From Cornus controversa (Eukaryota; Streptophyta; Magnoliopsida; Cornales; Cornaceae): a DNA stretch of 64,000 nt. This document shows, one piece after another, positions 43,970 to 56,078 of this stretch (the stretch's first letter is position 1; each line of letters begins with the position of its first letter). A program made the translations under genes and the position numbers. The notes under the pieces are model-generated. The model was not told where the DNA came from and made no database searches. It saw only the letters and a program-made list of their open reading frames with translations. Location: the NCBI GenBank assembly GCA_026545225.1, contig CM048848.1, forward strand, positions 23,414,806 to 23,478,805, written 5' to 3'.

Positions 43970-46950
43970 AATACTCAATTATTGCATTCCCACTCTCAAT
44001 GAATATCTAAGCTAGAAACTTGAATGGGACAATTAAAAAATGCTTTGAATAGGCGAGAAGAGGGGAAATTGCGAAGCCAACCGGTGGCAAATCCTAAGGG
44101 AGTACATGTAGCTGATTAGCCTTCCTCTTCTTCATTGAATGTTTATCAAAAACAAGCTCAATCAATTACAACTTTGAGAAGTGGAAGAATTATTGATAAT
44201 AAAGTTGAGGATAAGAAAGAGAAAGAACGTGAGACTTTAAAAAATCTAAATTGTCCCATTTTAAATCCAAAAGCTTAAAATATTCCAAATGCAAATTTAT
44301 CAAAATAGAAAGAAAAGGCAAATAAAGTTCCTTCCTCATCTATTCCAAAATTTGAAACTTCAGTGGAGCCTAAACCTCAATTTTCTGAAAGATTGAGAAA
44401 GCCTTCTCATTCCGGGAAGCAAGGAGAAAAAATACAAGATATGATGGAGTTTTTTAAACAAGTCAAAATCAGTCCCCATCTTTTTGATTCTATAAGAAAA
44501 ATTCTCCCATATACTAACTTCTTAAAGGACTTACGTACGCAAAAAGCATTGATCTAGAAACCAAGTTCCTAAGAAAGTCCTCTTAACTGAGCATGTGAGT
44601 TCAATACTCCAACACAACACTTCTCCCAAGTCCAAGGATCCGGGTGCCCCAATAATTTTTTGTTTCATTGGTGACCAAGAATTTGAAAAGGCACTTCTTG
44701 ACCTAGGAGCAAGTGTTAACTTGCTACCTTATTTGATTTACAAGAAATTGGGGTGGGGGGAACTCAAGCCAACAACGATTGTGTTGCAACTTTTGGACCA
44801 CTTAATAAAGAAACCATGCGGTATCATTGAGGATGTTCTTATTAAAGTGGATAAATTTTACTTTCTGATGGATTTCATAGTCTTTGTCACAGAACCTATC
44901 CAAAATCCTACTCGACATATTCCAATCATTCTAGGTCATCCTTTCTTGGCCATGGCTAACACTTGTGTTAATTGCCATACTGGAGTAGTGGACATATCAT
45001 TGGGGAATATGAAAGTAAAGTTAAAACATCTTCGATGCTTCCCACCACACTTCCAATGATGAAAGCGAGTGTTTTTGTATTGATGTTGTGGATGAGCTTG
45101 TTGAAGAAGCGCTTCCTTTTTCTTTTGTCCAAAGATCTGTTAGAAGCGTGACTTAGTCATTTTAACTGTGATGACTTTGATGTTGAGAAATTAATTTATG
45201 ATGTTAATTCAATGCTTGATGCCACGGTTGTAATGGAATTTCCTAAATGGAGGGCACCAATAGAGCCTCTAGCTCCTCTTTCAAGTACTCCAGTAATTTC
45301 ATCTCTTATATCTCCACCACAAATTGAGCTCAAGCCTTTATCGGCTACTCTCAAATATGTGTTCCTAGGTGCACTAATTACGGTGCTTAAAAAGCACAAA
45401 GGAGCTATAGGGTGAAGCGCTGCCAATCTTAAAGGCATATATCCTTCTATTTGTATGTATTGCATATACTTAGAAGATGATGCGAAGACCTTTAGAGAGG
45501 CGCAATGTTGGCTTCATCCAAATATGAAGGCATAATAATGAAAGAGCTAGTGAAATTGCTAGATGAAGGTATTGTCTACCCCTTCTCAGATAGTAAGTGG
45601 GTAAGCCACACACAAGTGGTGTCAAAGAAATCTGGCATCATCGTGCTTTTAAATGACAAAGAAGAATTAGTTCCTCAATGCACCACTACCGGTTGGAGGG
45701 TGTGTATTGATTATAGGAAACTAAACTTAGCTACTAAGAAAGATCACTTCCCACTTCCATTTATTGGTCAAATCCTAGAAAGGATTGAGGGGCAAAACGT
45801 TTATTGCTTCCTCGACGGATATTCTGGCTATAACCAAGTAGCTATTGACCTGCAATACCAGGATAAAACCACATTAACTTGTCCATTCAGAACATTTGCA
45901 TATAGATGCATGCCCTTTGGGCCATGCATTATACCGATAACTTTTTAACAGTATATGATGTTTATCTTTTCGACATGGTGGAGAGATACTTAGAAGTGTT
46001 CATGGATGACTTTTTAGTCTTTGGACCTTTTTTCAATTCGTGCCTTCATAATATTACACTTATACTTAAACATTGTAATGTAACAAAATTGATTCGTAGT
46101 TAGGATAAAAGTCTTTTCATGGTTCAAGAGGGGATTTTCCTTGGGCACGTTGCGTCCAAAAGAGGAATAGAGGTTGATAAAGCCAAGGTTAAACTTATAT
46201 CTAAGCTTCCTCCACCTTCATCGGTGAGGGGCAATCGTTCATTCTTTGGATATGCGGGATTCTATCTCCGTTTCATCAAGGCTTTAACAAGATTTTGCGA
46301 CCCTTGTGTTGGCTTCTTGAGAAATAAACTCCATGTCACTTTGATGAAACGTGTCTTGAAGCTTTTGAGAAGCTCCATGCTCTTTTATCAACTGCTCTAA
46401 TTCTTACCCCTACAAATTGGGCTCTCCTATTTGAGGTCATGCGCGACCCATCCAACTATACTATGGGTATAGTCTTAGGGCAACGTGTACAGTCCTATGT
46501 TATTTACTATGCAACTAAAACCCTTTCTAATGCTCAAATGAATTATACAACAACGAAAAATGAATTACTTACCGTAGTTTATGCCTCAGATAAATTTAGA
46601 TCATATCTCTTAGGATCCAAGGTAATTGTCTATTTGGACAATGTCGCTTTAAGGCATTTGTTGGCCAAGAAGGATACAAAATCCTGGTTGATCCAATAGA
46701 TACTCTTATTACAAGAGTTTAATTTTGAGATCCAGGACAAAAAGGGTACCGAGAATGTGGTGGCTGACCACTTATCTCGAATTCTCGTTGAGTCTCATAA
46801 TGATCTTATTCCAGTTTGCGAATCCTTTCCGGATGAGCAACTTTTTAGAGTTACTCACGAGAATATTACATGGTTTGCTGACATAGTTAATTTTTTAACA
46901 ACCAAAAGAATCCCATTCTCTTGGTCAAAGTAAGAAAAGGATCTTCTTTT
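43970..46950 (+). pseudogene. E6 gag-pro-RT-RNase H, heavily decayed
   Basis: Recognisable in several frames: gag C-terminus (about 43980-44550, TTLRSGR), DLGAS protease (about 44700), pre-RT (about 45290-45400), RT (about 45500-46300, FMDDF at about 45997), RNase H (about 46430-46790, VVADHLSR) and the start of the integrase region (DEQLF). Stops and frameshifts every few hundred bases. Cut by the solo LTR after KDLLF. Confidence 0.82.
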
Positions 46951-48881
46951 TTCACGCCTCAATTTTCGATACCCAAAGACTGGGGATGATTAAGTAATAA
47001 CGTACACTCCTAATCACACTTACCATTTGATATCATGCTCTGTTAATTACGTTACTTAATCCTTAAATGTTCAACAGTGCACAATAAACCCATATTCAAG
47101 TTTCAGTTAGCTGATGGGTGTTCCACTAGTTGGCTGAAACCTAGGTAACTTATCAGTTGGCTAACCTTCAACTTTGGTTGGCTGAAGGAGGCCTTTTGGT
47201 TGGCTGAATGGTTGTTTCAGTAAGTCAAAACTGGTACCTGCAGAGTCTACAGATGCAAATGTTCGATATCTCACCATTTCGGTTGGTTGATAGATGTTTC
47301 AGCCGACTGAAACTCTCCAGACCTCATTTCTCACTATTTTTAACCTCAATTCACCCTCCACAAGGTTCGAAACTCAAAGAAACTACACAATGCATTATTT
47401 TTTCCAATTCTACAATTTTCTTTGCTATTACACATACATAATCATGACGAGAAGGAAGTCTTCACATACACAACACTTAGCACATTTCATGCATTCTCTA
47501 CTCAACCATTCCTCATTTACAAACATGCATGATTTGGACATTAATGAAAATACCACTAATCATTTGTAACATCAAGCATTTACCATGTTCAAAACATACC
47601 TAAAGAGTATGAAATCGTCAAACACAATTATAACATGTTCTTGAAATATAAAGGCATCTTAGACATACCCAACACGTTCATATTGTCCACAATCCGGACA
47701 TGCATAACAATAAAATAATTAAGAAGGGAATTCTATGACTCCAAGTTCAACTCATGGTTGCTCACCATCAACCACCTCCTTGCCACATCCTGAAAGTGTT
47801 AATCTAAATGGATGAGTAAGTTCAACGGCTCAAAGTAATATGTTGTACAATTCATTCAAGTTCACATTTCATGTCATCGCATAATGGCAACTCAACATGC
47901 ATAGTCTAGGTATGTGTCATGCTTCCTAGTATTCTAGTGAAGACTATAACATTCATTCCCATGGCATACTCATCAAATACATTTGAAAACTAGAATATCA
48001 TAACATACTTCATTGCATAATTCATCATATCTATAACATATAACATAACCGAAATCGTACACAATTCCACTCAATTCACATAAGTTACATTATCACACGT
48101 AAGACTCAACACAAAATCACATTGCTCTCAAAATTGTACTCACAGTCACACACACAAATAAGATATATCCCAAAGTCCCATATCTCAAGTTCTTGATTTT
48201 TTCGGGCTACTAACACATCCAATTACCATCTATCTTGTGCAAGTTTGAGGTCTTTCAATCCCAGAAGATATGTTCCCCTTGTACTTTCCCATGAGTCACT
48301 TCCGAGACAACACCCCACTCCCACACAAAACATATCACGTATTGCACATACACTCACACATCTCGATGCATTGCACCCAATTCACATCCTATATTCATTA
48401 TAGCATGTAATGCAAGAATTCATAATGACACATGTTGACATTAAATTTTCAAAAACTAGGTTTTCCATAATTTTTCAAAATTCCACATATGCAATAATCT
48501 TCACAAGGAGTATACATTAACAATTAATGTATTCAAAGTCACATACCAATCATTTCTAATTCAAGAAACACACATACATCAATTTAATTCAATAATTTCA
48601 TCCAAAAATCTCATATAATCATTTACAACATGAAAATATCAATTTTATGCTTAAAATATGAAATTTAACTTCAAATAAAAGACACACAACACACCCCTAC
48701 CTCAATAGCTATCGTTTCAAGCTATTCCTTACTTTCACCTGAAAATTAACTTTTTTTGAAATTAATTCTAGATGGATCAATCTCGAGCCCTTAGTGCATA
48801 AACCATTTCTGTTTTCTTTAGCGTCGCCCAATTCTCACCCCAAGGTCTTCTAATTCAATGGAGGAGTATAGAAGAAGATGT

Positions 48882-48883
48882 AG

Positions 48884-48916
<33 letters not shown>
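48882..48916 (+). repeat. TA microsatellite flanking insertion
   Basis: TA run interrupted by the insertion beginning at 48917. A second TA run lies on the other side at about 51993-52034. Confidence 0.8.
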
Positions 48917-48917
<1 letters not shown>

Positions 48918-51900
48918 TAGGGTATTACCCGTACCTATGGCACTATAAAATAAAAAATTATTAAACTGAAATAGAATCTGATTTCATATAATCAATGTGT
49001 CAATAAATAATCAAATCCACAATTTGATTTATATATGAACAAAATTTTATACATCAAAAGATCTATACTGATAGAGGTACCCTTACACATGTCTTATACA
49101 TGCTTAGTACATACGGCATGTTACAGATCTGAAACATACCCAAAAGGTATTGACTATTGATCACCCCCATCAAGTAGTTGATTCCATTATACATCGTTCG
49201 CTAACAGCTCAAAGAAATCCAATAATACTGGAACAATCATTCCCTTCCAGATTTGAAAAATCATCTAGCTCGACTGGATCTACCAACTGATCTTGATTTC
49301 TTGACATTAAATTTACCCAACTGATTGGGTCCTGACCCAGTTGTGGTATCATATTCTCCTCTCCATACTGAACCTATTGCTGCTCTGGTGGATTCAGAGA
49401 TGACATTTCCCCTAATTTTACATGTGAGAGTGAATGAGTTGTGAAAGAGAAAGACTCACACTTCTATAGGTGAGATTGTTGAATAAACAAATATTTACAA
49501 AACACCATTTGCATTGGACTGGGTCGTAGTCTATATTTTTTGCATTTAATGTTATTTTAAGTGTAAGTGTATGTATAGCTTTTCTCTGATGTCAAGGTCC
49601 TCAATGATAGCTCTTCTTGTTGACGTATTTGTAGGATTAAAGTTCATTATTGAAATAAAAAGAAAAAATAAATAAATAAATTCATTAATAAAGTCAATTC
49701 ATTTGTTAACTCAAAAAATACTTGGCAACCCTAATGGGTCTAAGTATAAATTTATTTTTTGAAGAGTATTCCAAAAAATATTCAATAATATATAGCATTA
49801 GGTTTATTTTTTATTTTTGTACCAAATATTTTCTATCACAAAAATATTTACTATAAAATAGTTTGTGACTTGCAACAATGCCGTTCAGTGACTTGGCTTT
49901 TCACATGTATCTCATATCCATTGATTTCACATCTCACTCTACTCTCTCTCGGAATTGATATAGGGAGAGGAGGGTGTAGTCTCAGAGTTTCTTTGATAAC
50001 TGACTTTAAGTAACTCAATTCATGGAGATCATTTTCATTAAGAATATTTCCTTTTTTACACAAAACCCGTCTCACCTCAGCTTGTGCCTTTTCTATAACT
50101 CTAGGGTTTCTCAGCAATTCTGACATTGCCCAGCCTAAAGTTGTAGATGATGTCTTGATCCCACCAGTGAACATGTCCTGAAAGAGCATTGAAATTGAAT
50201 TGAAGAATAGAGGATATAACATAATATCATGACTTATTAACTCCTATTATGCTCCCTGCAACTCTTGAGTGTTGGACCTGCATTACATATTGAACACAAT
50301 GTGGATGTTGGTGTTTAAAGATCAAATATTTAAAACTGAATTTTAGTCTGTAAAAAGGGTTTTGGACTACGACTCAGCTTGAGGTAATAGTAAATTGTGG
50401 AACTTAATTCATTGATATTGATAGAAGCATAAAGTAAACGTACTAACCATGATAACTGACTTAAGGCTTCTCATAGTTAAGGGAATCTCAATGTCACCCT
50501 TGTCCTAAACTCTAAAAAGAACATCTATCTGGTCTTCATGATCAGCTTCACCATCACCAGTCTGTGTTGCCACCTTCCTAGCTTTATGTTCATCAATAAT
50601 GTTAGTAAATATCCTATCAAGTTTTTGATGAATCTTCTCAAGTCTAGGCCTTGGCCCACTTATCAAACCAAGAATTTTAACTGAAGGAAAGAGATCAGCA
50701 GTCTTCACTTTTTTATTGGTTGTATTTATATATCATTAGACTATGAAAGAGAAGTATAGAAGGATACTTTATTTAGATTTTTTTGTACCTTCTTAGAGAT
50801 TTTAGCTTTTCATTATAGAGAGAGTAGGCGAAATAGACCATGACAACATGAGAAAAAGACGAATTAAAATGAAGATTTTTATCTTTCATGGAAAAGAATT
50901 AAGACTCCTTTTTGAATCTGGCTTTCGTTTGCTATTTTACGGTCCCCTTTTCTATATCACTCACCTAATGCGGCCGCATAACATACCAAATATGAAAAGA
51001 AAATAAAGAATCACAATTTCACACACATAAGCACAGAGAGGTTTGACCTCTTTGGTCTGCCTTCATGACTCATCATTCATTGCCATCTTAGAGAGAGATC
51101 GACAGAGAGCGAGAGAGGGCACCCACTATGCATTAATCAGATTGAAGCATTAAGAAAATATATAACTAATATATTGATCCCACATCTGAATTATAGGAAA
51201 TAAACTAGTCCAAAATAAGAAAATAAAATCATCCACAAGGTTACCAAGATCAGGCATCTGTATCTCAAGTCTAAACTTGAATTAATAGTAGTAGTAGGAA
51301 GCACCCATATAAAGGAGGATTACAACTACACTAAATCTATCTGTTTTGTAGGCACCGTGTCATTCTTATAAAAGTTACCAACATCCGATCAAAGTTTGAT
51401 TTGCTATCATTTGCTATCAATTAAAAATGAACAAAGATATAAGAATTCAAATACATACATATATTCTTCAAGAGAGAGAGAGTAAGAGGGAAGTAGAGGG
51501 ATAGACCATGCACACCTTCTGTACAGTCGAACCAAAGCAGAATGAAGACCCACCAATGAATGAGAGAGAGAGAGGGGGGGGGGAGTAGAAGGATGAACCA
51601 CCATTAGGGGGGTGAAGATGAATGGAGCTAGGCATGGTGGTTGGTAGTGGCTTTAGCTGATGGTGAAGATGGTGGGTGAGTGGGTCTTCTATTATGGTCT
51701 TTTTTTGGAAGTGAGAGAGACTCTGATGAGTGATTATAGCAATAGATGGTGTATGGGTATGTGTGGTTTAAATTTCAAATTTAGGTGGGAGTGAATGGTG
51801 TAAGTTACGTGAGGTTTAAAATTTGAATTTAGGTGGGAGTGAATGGTGACTGTTGATTGAAGATAGGGAGAGTAATTTTAGACCGTAGATAAGCATAGAT

Positions 51901-51985
51901 ATTTAAACTGTCAGATGGATTTTTTAAGCATTTTTGATCATTAGATGAAAAAATATTTTGGGCGAGAAATTCAAACACTAAACTT
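48917..51985 (-). mobile_element. Helitron-like insertion carrying a P450 fragment
   Basis: The left edge, read on the minus strand, has GTGCC-ATA-GGTAC (imperfect stem), ten bases, then CTAG followed by T, the standard Helitron 3' end. It lies in a TA tract, suiting insertion between A and T. The 5' end (TC) was not found; the right edge is placed where the TA tract resumes. Near 51770-51850 a unit ending AGGTGGGAGTGAATGGTG is duplicated. Non-autonomous: no Rep or helicase seen. Confidence 0.45.
49893..50711 (-). pseudogene. CYP71-type cytochrome P450 gene fragment
   Basis: Two exon pieces with their intron. Exon 1 part (50711-50455): LFPSVKILGLISG, LEKIHQKLDRI, IPLTMRSLKSVIM, typical of CYP71 proteins before the I helix. 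Intron with GT donor at about 50454 and TTTCAG acceptor ending at 50178. Exon 2 part (50177 to about 49893): I helix DMFTGGIKTSSTT, then the K helix with ETLRLHPP and the PRES motif, breaking off after INGYEIHVKSQV. Missing: the N-terminal ~240 residues and the heme-binding Cys region. A TAG stop lies after VLFRV and the I-helix acidic residue is Lys (GGIKT for the usual G-x-D/E-T). Non-functional. The intron shows it was copied as DNA, which fits Helitron capture. Confidence 0.85.
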
Positions 51986-52472
51986 AAATGTAATATATAT
52001 ATATATATATATATAATATATATATATATATATAATGCCCCATTCGAGTGAATGAGAATGAGAAATGTGGGCGGGGCATTCTCTTCCTATTTATAGAATT
52101 TAACCTCTACTTATTTACAAAAATACCACTAGCTTTTCACTAAACCTTTTCAGACTCGATTTTTAAGTTCTGTAACTCCGATGGACACAAAATTGACTTC
52201 ATAGTGTGTCAAATTTTTTATTTAAGGGACTCTCCAAATTTGGTGTCATTCCGACACTTTCAGAGTTTTTGGGCCCACAGCCCCGCACCTCGGGTCAACA
52301 GGAACCGAAAAAGTCAACTTTTACCAAATGCTTCAAAAACTTTCCTAAACCTTAAATAAGTTTTCTAAACATGTATTTTACATTTAAAACATATATATAA
52401 TAATTTAAAACATTAATATGACAATAAATAAAAATAACAGAAAATCAAACAAAAGTGGTCACGGTTCTTACA

Positions 52473-53628
52473 GTTTTATTCCCAAGTACGGATGTATTTC
52501 TAGGATGATCCTCAATTATATAACTATTGCTCCAATCAAATTTTCCATTGGTGTGTGCCTGAAAATGAGATTTTGAGTATTCTTATTTTTTGCCACAAAC
52601 TTGAGTGCAGAGGTCATTTTAGTGCTAAAAAAATCGCATAAAAAATTCCTCAATGTGGCTTCTTCTAGCGATCTATGCATCGGGATGTATACTCCTTCTG
52701 CCACACTTGTGAGCGGTGCCAGTACCTAGGTGCTATGTCCCATAAAGATATGATACCTCTAAGCCCCATCCTTATTGTCGAGATATTAGATTTTTGGGGT
52801 ATAGACTTTATGAGACTATTTTCTTTGTCTACTGGTAGTAAGTTCATACTTGTAGCGGTAAACTATGTATCAAAATGGATTGAGGCTGTGGCTACCAAAA
52901 CCAATGACGATGCAGTCATGGTTAAGTTCCTCCAATTAACATATTTAGTCATTTTGGTACTCTGCGTGCCCTAATCAGTGATGGAGGTAAACACTTTTGT
53001 AACGGGTTCCTATGAATCTACTTAAGTAATTTGTTACACATAAGGTTGCTACACCTTACCACCCACAAATGAGTAGATAAGTAGAAATATTTAATTGAAA
53101 AATTAAGCATATCCTTGAAAAAATGGATTGTCGCCCGGATAGAAAGGATTGGTCGTAATGACTGAATGATGCATTATTAGCATACTGAATTACTTATAAA
53201 ACCCCAATTAGCATGTCACCATATCGTCTAGTATATTAAAAAGCATTCCATTTTAGGGAATCGGAAGCTCCAATTGAATGAATTGGAGGAGTTAGGGAAT
53301 GATGCATATGAAAATGAAAAAAATCTATAAGGCAAACACTAAGGCCTACCATGACTGCAATATCTAAGCCAAATCATTCTTTATGGGCCAAAAAGTTAGG
53401 TTTTTCAATTCTAGGCTTCGCTTACTTTTTGAAAAACGTCGTTCCCGTTGGGATAGTCCATTTATAATAAATTTTGTTGCTCCCCATAGAGCAATGAAAT
53501 TAATGGATCCCAAGGATGAAATGCTTTTCAAAGTCAACGGGTAAAGGTTGAAACCTTGTGTAGACAACCAAATGTATATGCAATACGTGGTTGTCATCAA
53601 TTTGACGGATCCTATATATTTGGACTAG
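52473..53628 (+). pseudogene. E6 integrase, decayed
   Basis: Continues E6 pol after the solo LTR: zinc-finger region (HRDVYSFCHTCERCQ, about 52675-52730), core with WGIDFM (about 52795), YVSKWIEAVATKTND (about 52865-52905, the part lost in E7) and remnants of the C-terminal region to about 53628. Many stops and frameshifts. Confidence 0.82.
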
Positions 53629-53819
53629 TGATCCGTGCTTATGTTTTGCCATAAATGGTAAACTTGGCATGCCTATGGTAGCTATCATGCTTCCATGTGA
53701 TCCTATTTATCCAAATTAGGTTTTTATCAAATTATAGATAGATTAGAGACTATGTTGTATCTGATGAGAGTTAGAACAAATTTTGTTATTTTTGTTGTTG
53801 TTTTAATTTTTTAGATACT

Positions 53820-54153
53820 CTTCGATTAATCGAAGAAGTGAGAAATTTTGTTGATTAATAGAAGTATCATCTTTCATTAATCAAAGAAATGAATCATTTT
53901 TTCACTAGAAAATCCGAGTGTTTCGATACTTATTCCAATACATCTTCGATTAATCCTCTAACTTTGTTTAATTGAAGTTGCACTTTCGATATATGGAGCT
54001 TTTATTAATCGAAGCATCACATATTTGATTAATTGAAGAACTAAATTAAATTTTTTTATCTGCAAAACTAGTATGTTTTGATAGATGCTTCAATACTTCG
54101 TCGATTAATCATCAAACTTTGATTAATAGAAGGCCCTCATTCGATTAATTGAA
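53820..54153 (+). promoter_or_regulatory. Inverted-repeat array (E6)
   Basis: Begins with the perfect CTTCGATTAATCGAAG (53820-53835), followed by about eight weaker units on TTCGATTAATCGAA, spaced about 30-50 bp. Core CGAT-TA-ATCG. The last unit (54140-54153) lies 35 bp before a TATA-like ATTTAAAT at 54188. Confidence 0.6.
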
Positions 54154-54183
54154 AAAGTGATGTGCTGTCACATGACAACACTT

Positions 54184-54556
54184 ATACATTTAAATTCAGC
54201 TTCCCTTATCCTCATTTCTTTCCCTCTCACGCACAAGCTCTCTCTCTTTGTCGAAAGCATCCCCAAGCCTCATATCCATCATTTTTCTTCTTCTTCCTTC
54301 TCCATCATCATAATCATCATCAGTATTTCGAACAAGAAGTGTTTTCAGAGTTGTAAAGAAGCTTGGAAGTTCTAATTTATGGGTTGGGCTGACATTGTGC
54401 TTGTGTTTGGTTTTGTGGAGAACTTGGTGGATTTTTAGGGAGGTTGAATTAAGTTTGTTTAGTTTTTGGTTGAGTTGGTGTTGTAGCTTCAAGATAGAGG
54501 TAGTGATGGTATAGGCCACACTAGGGTTTAATTTTGGTCTATAGAGAGAGACACAT
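54184..54556 (+). other. E6 TATA-like box and leader, ORF3 lost
   Basis: TATACATTTAAAT at 54184-54195, a CT-rich leader with TCATCA repeats, then about 200 bases with no recognisable ORF3 before the E7 LTR end at 54557. Confidence 0.4.
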
Positions 54557-54857
54557 TGATGTGGTCGGAACTAAATTATATTGTAAGCTTAATTTTGCCC
54601 TTTTTATCAAAATATAATTTAACCACTCGCAAGAGCACGAATCTTTGTAGATAAGGTTCTATATAGAGGGTATCGATCCCACGAGGACTAGTCGCAATTG
54701 TCTTAAGGGAAGATTAATTCTACTTTAATTCTAAAAACATATTTTTGGTTTTGTGTTTAAAAACTATTGCATGAATGAAATGACAAGAAAAGTAAAGAGT
54801 TTAAAGTTGGGAGAGAGAACTAGGGTTGGTTTCCACCACTAGCCATTCACATGTTCA
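54557..54857 (-). repeat. E7 3' LTR remnant
   Basis: The last ~300 bp of the family A LTR (matching E2 8665-8960), joined directly to the 3' untranslated region. The PPT and the first ~1 kb of the LTR are deleted. The junction near 54857-54862 shares ATG/AT bases with both parents. Confidence 0.8.
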
Positions 54858-56078
54858 TTGCTCAACCTTACACACTTATACGCGAATATTCCCTGCTTTG
54901 AGGCATAGAAATCCGGTTTATTGAGTGAGAAGGCTTATTGCATATTTTTCTCTTTTTTATTTCCTTTTTTTTTTTTACAACAACCAGAAGAACTTATTCT
55001 TTAAGTTGTTCAGATAAAAACAGAAATTTTCAAAAATTCTCCCTCAGACTTATACCCCACAATTTAAAATGCATGTGCGAATTTGTGCGGTTAAGGACAA
55101 ATTTAGGGCAAGAACTGTACGTGCTCGAATTTGGACAAAAATGTAGACCGTTCTAGCCTACTATAAAGCTTGCAAAAGTGCGGGTATTTACAATGTTAAA
55201 GTTCTTAACTACCTGCTGCATTTACCTCGGACATTTATTCGAATGATCTTCCTTTAAAAAGCAAGACATCATAGCAAGCATGCAAAAATCTCCAGAAAAA
55301 GAAAACTGCTCTACAATGACACTCAATATAACGACTGAACATTGCATGCATATGCAAGTGGTATAGCATACCGCACCCCCAAACTTATATACAACATTGT
55401 ACTCAATGTTTGGACAAGAAGAACAAGGAAAGGAGTTACCGGGATGGCAGAATGCGAAAAAAATGTTATTCCACAGCAGCGGTCATCTTGTAAATAAGGA
55501 AAACCTGCACAGAATACCAACTGGATACCACGAGCATTAAAAGGAACAAAAAGTAGATAAATAGAACATAATGAAAGAATTATACACAAACAGATAATGC
55601 CAATATCACTGTATATCTAAGGGTTTGAACTGGTGTTTCCTAATTGTCTAAGAGGTCTACGCGACAAGATATTGACTATCCAGGCACGCTAACGTATAGC
55701 ACGCAAAGGGGCTGCCTTTCTTTATTACCGCTATATTGTGTTGAAGCAATCTCAACAGTATTGGGAATTAAAACCAGGCGGTAATAAACGGAAATCATCA
55801 ACTGAATCGCATATAACAATTAGACAAGTGGTACTACATACATAGTCAAAGTATAGAGAACAAGTAGATTGACGGAAAGCAAAAATAAACACAGTAAAGA
55901 TAACACATGGCATAAAAGAAAATATAAATGTATTCCATATAAATGAAAATGAGTTTCAGTACAAAGTGTACATGCAGGTGGAATACTCAAAAAGAAACTA
56001 AACATGGCCAACATGGCCTATCAAAAATAAAGAAAGAAAAATACAGAAAATAAAGCAGAAAAGATGAATAAAATGCAG
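54858..56078 (-). other. E7 3' untranslated region
   Basis: Matches E2 14498-15720 in reverse. No coding sequence. Includes the module AACATTG-AGTA-CAATGTT (about 55410-55393) followed by AAGTTTGGGGGTG (55386-55374). Confidence 0.72.

Larger units (their letters stand above)
46951..52472 (+). mobile_element. Solo LTR, probably chromovirus (Tekay-like), with a nested insertion
   Basis: It interrupts E6 integrase exactly: coding sequence stops at 46950 and resumes at 52473 with almost no loss. The left end reads TTCACGCC, resembling the TGTCACGCC LTR starts of this group with a damaged TG; the right end is TTCTTACA. Flanks CTTTT and GTTTT are an imperfect 5-bp duplication. No coding region of its own. 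Without the insert near 48917-51985 it is about 2.4 kb, consistent with one long LTR left after recombination. Confidence 0.5.
43970..54556 (+). mobile_element. E6: old family A-like Athila element, split by a solo LTR
   Basis: Element sequence is 43970-46950 plus 52473-54556. It starts within gag and shows protease, RT, RNase H, then (after the insertion) integrase, the inverted-repeat array, a TATA-like box and a leader, ending where E7 begins at 54557. No ORF3 is left. Protein similarity is to E2 and E7, but it is far more degraded and has its own repeat variant, CGAT-TA-ATCG. Confidence 0.83.

Noticed and set aside
49851..50708. A working P450 gene
   Set aside because: Both ends are missing, a stop is present and the heme-binding region is absent. 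Kept as a pseudogene fragment.
51760..51985. Helitron 5' end at the right edge of the P450-bearing insertion
   Set aside because: No TC start next to A could be identified; the edge is set only from the return of the TA tract.
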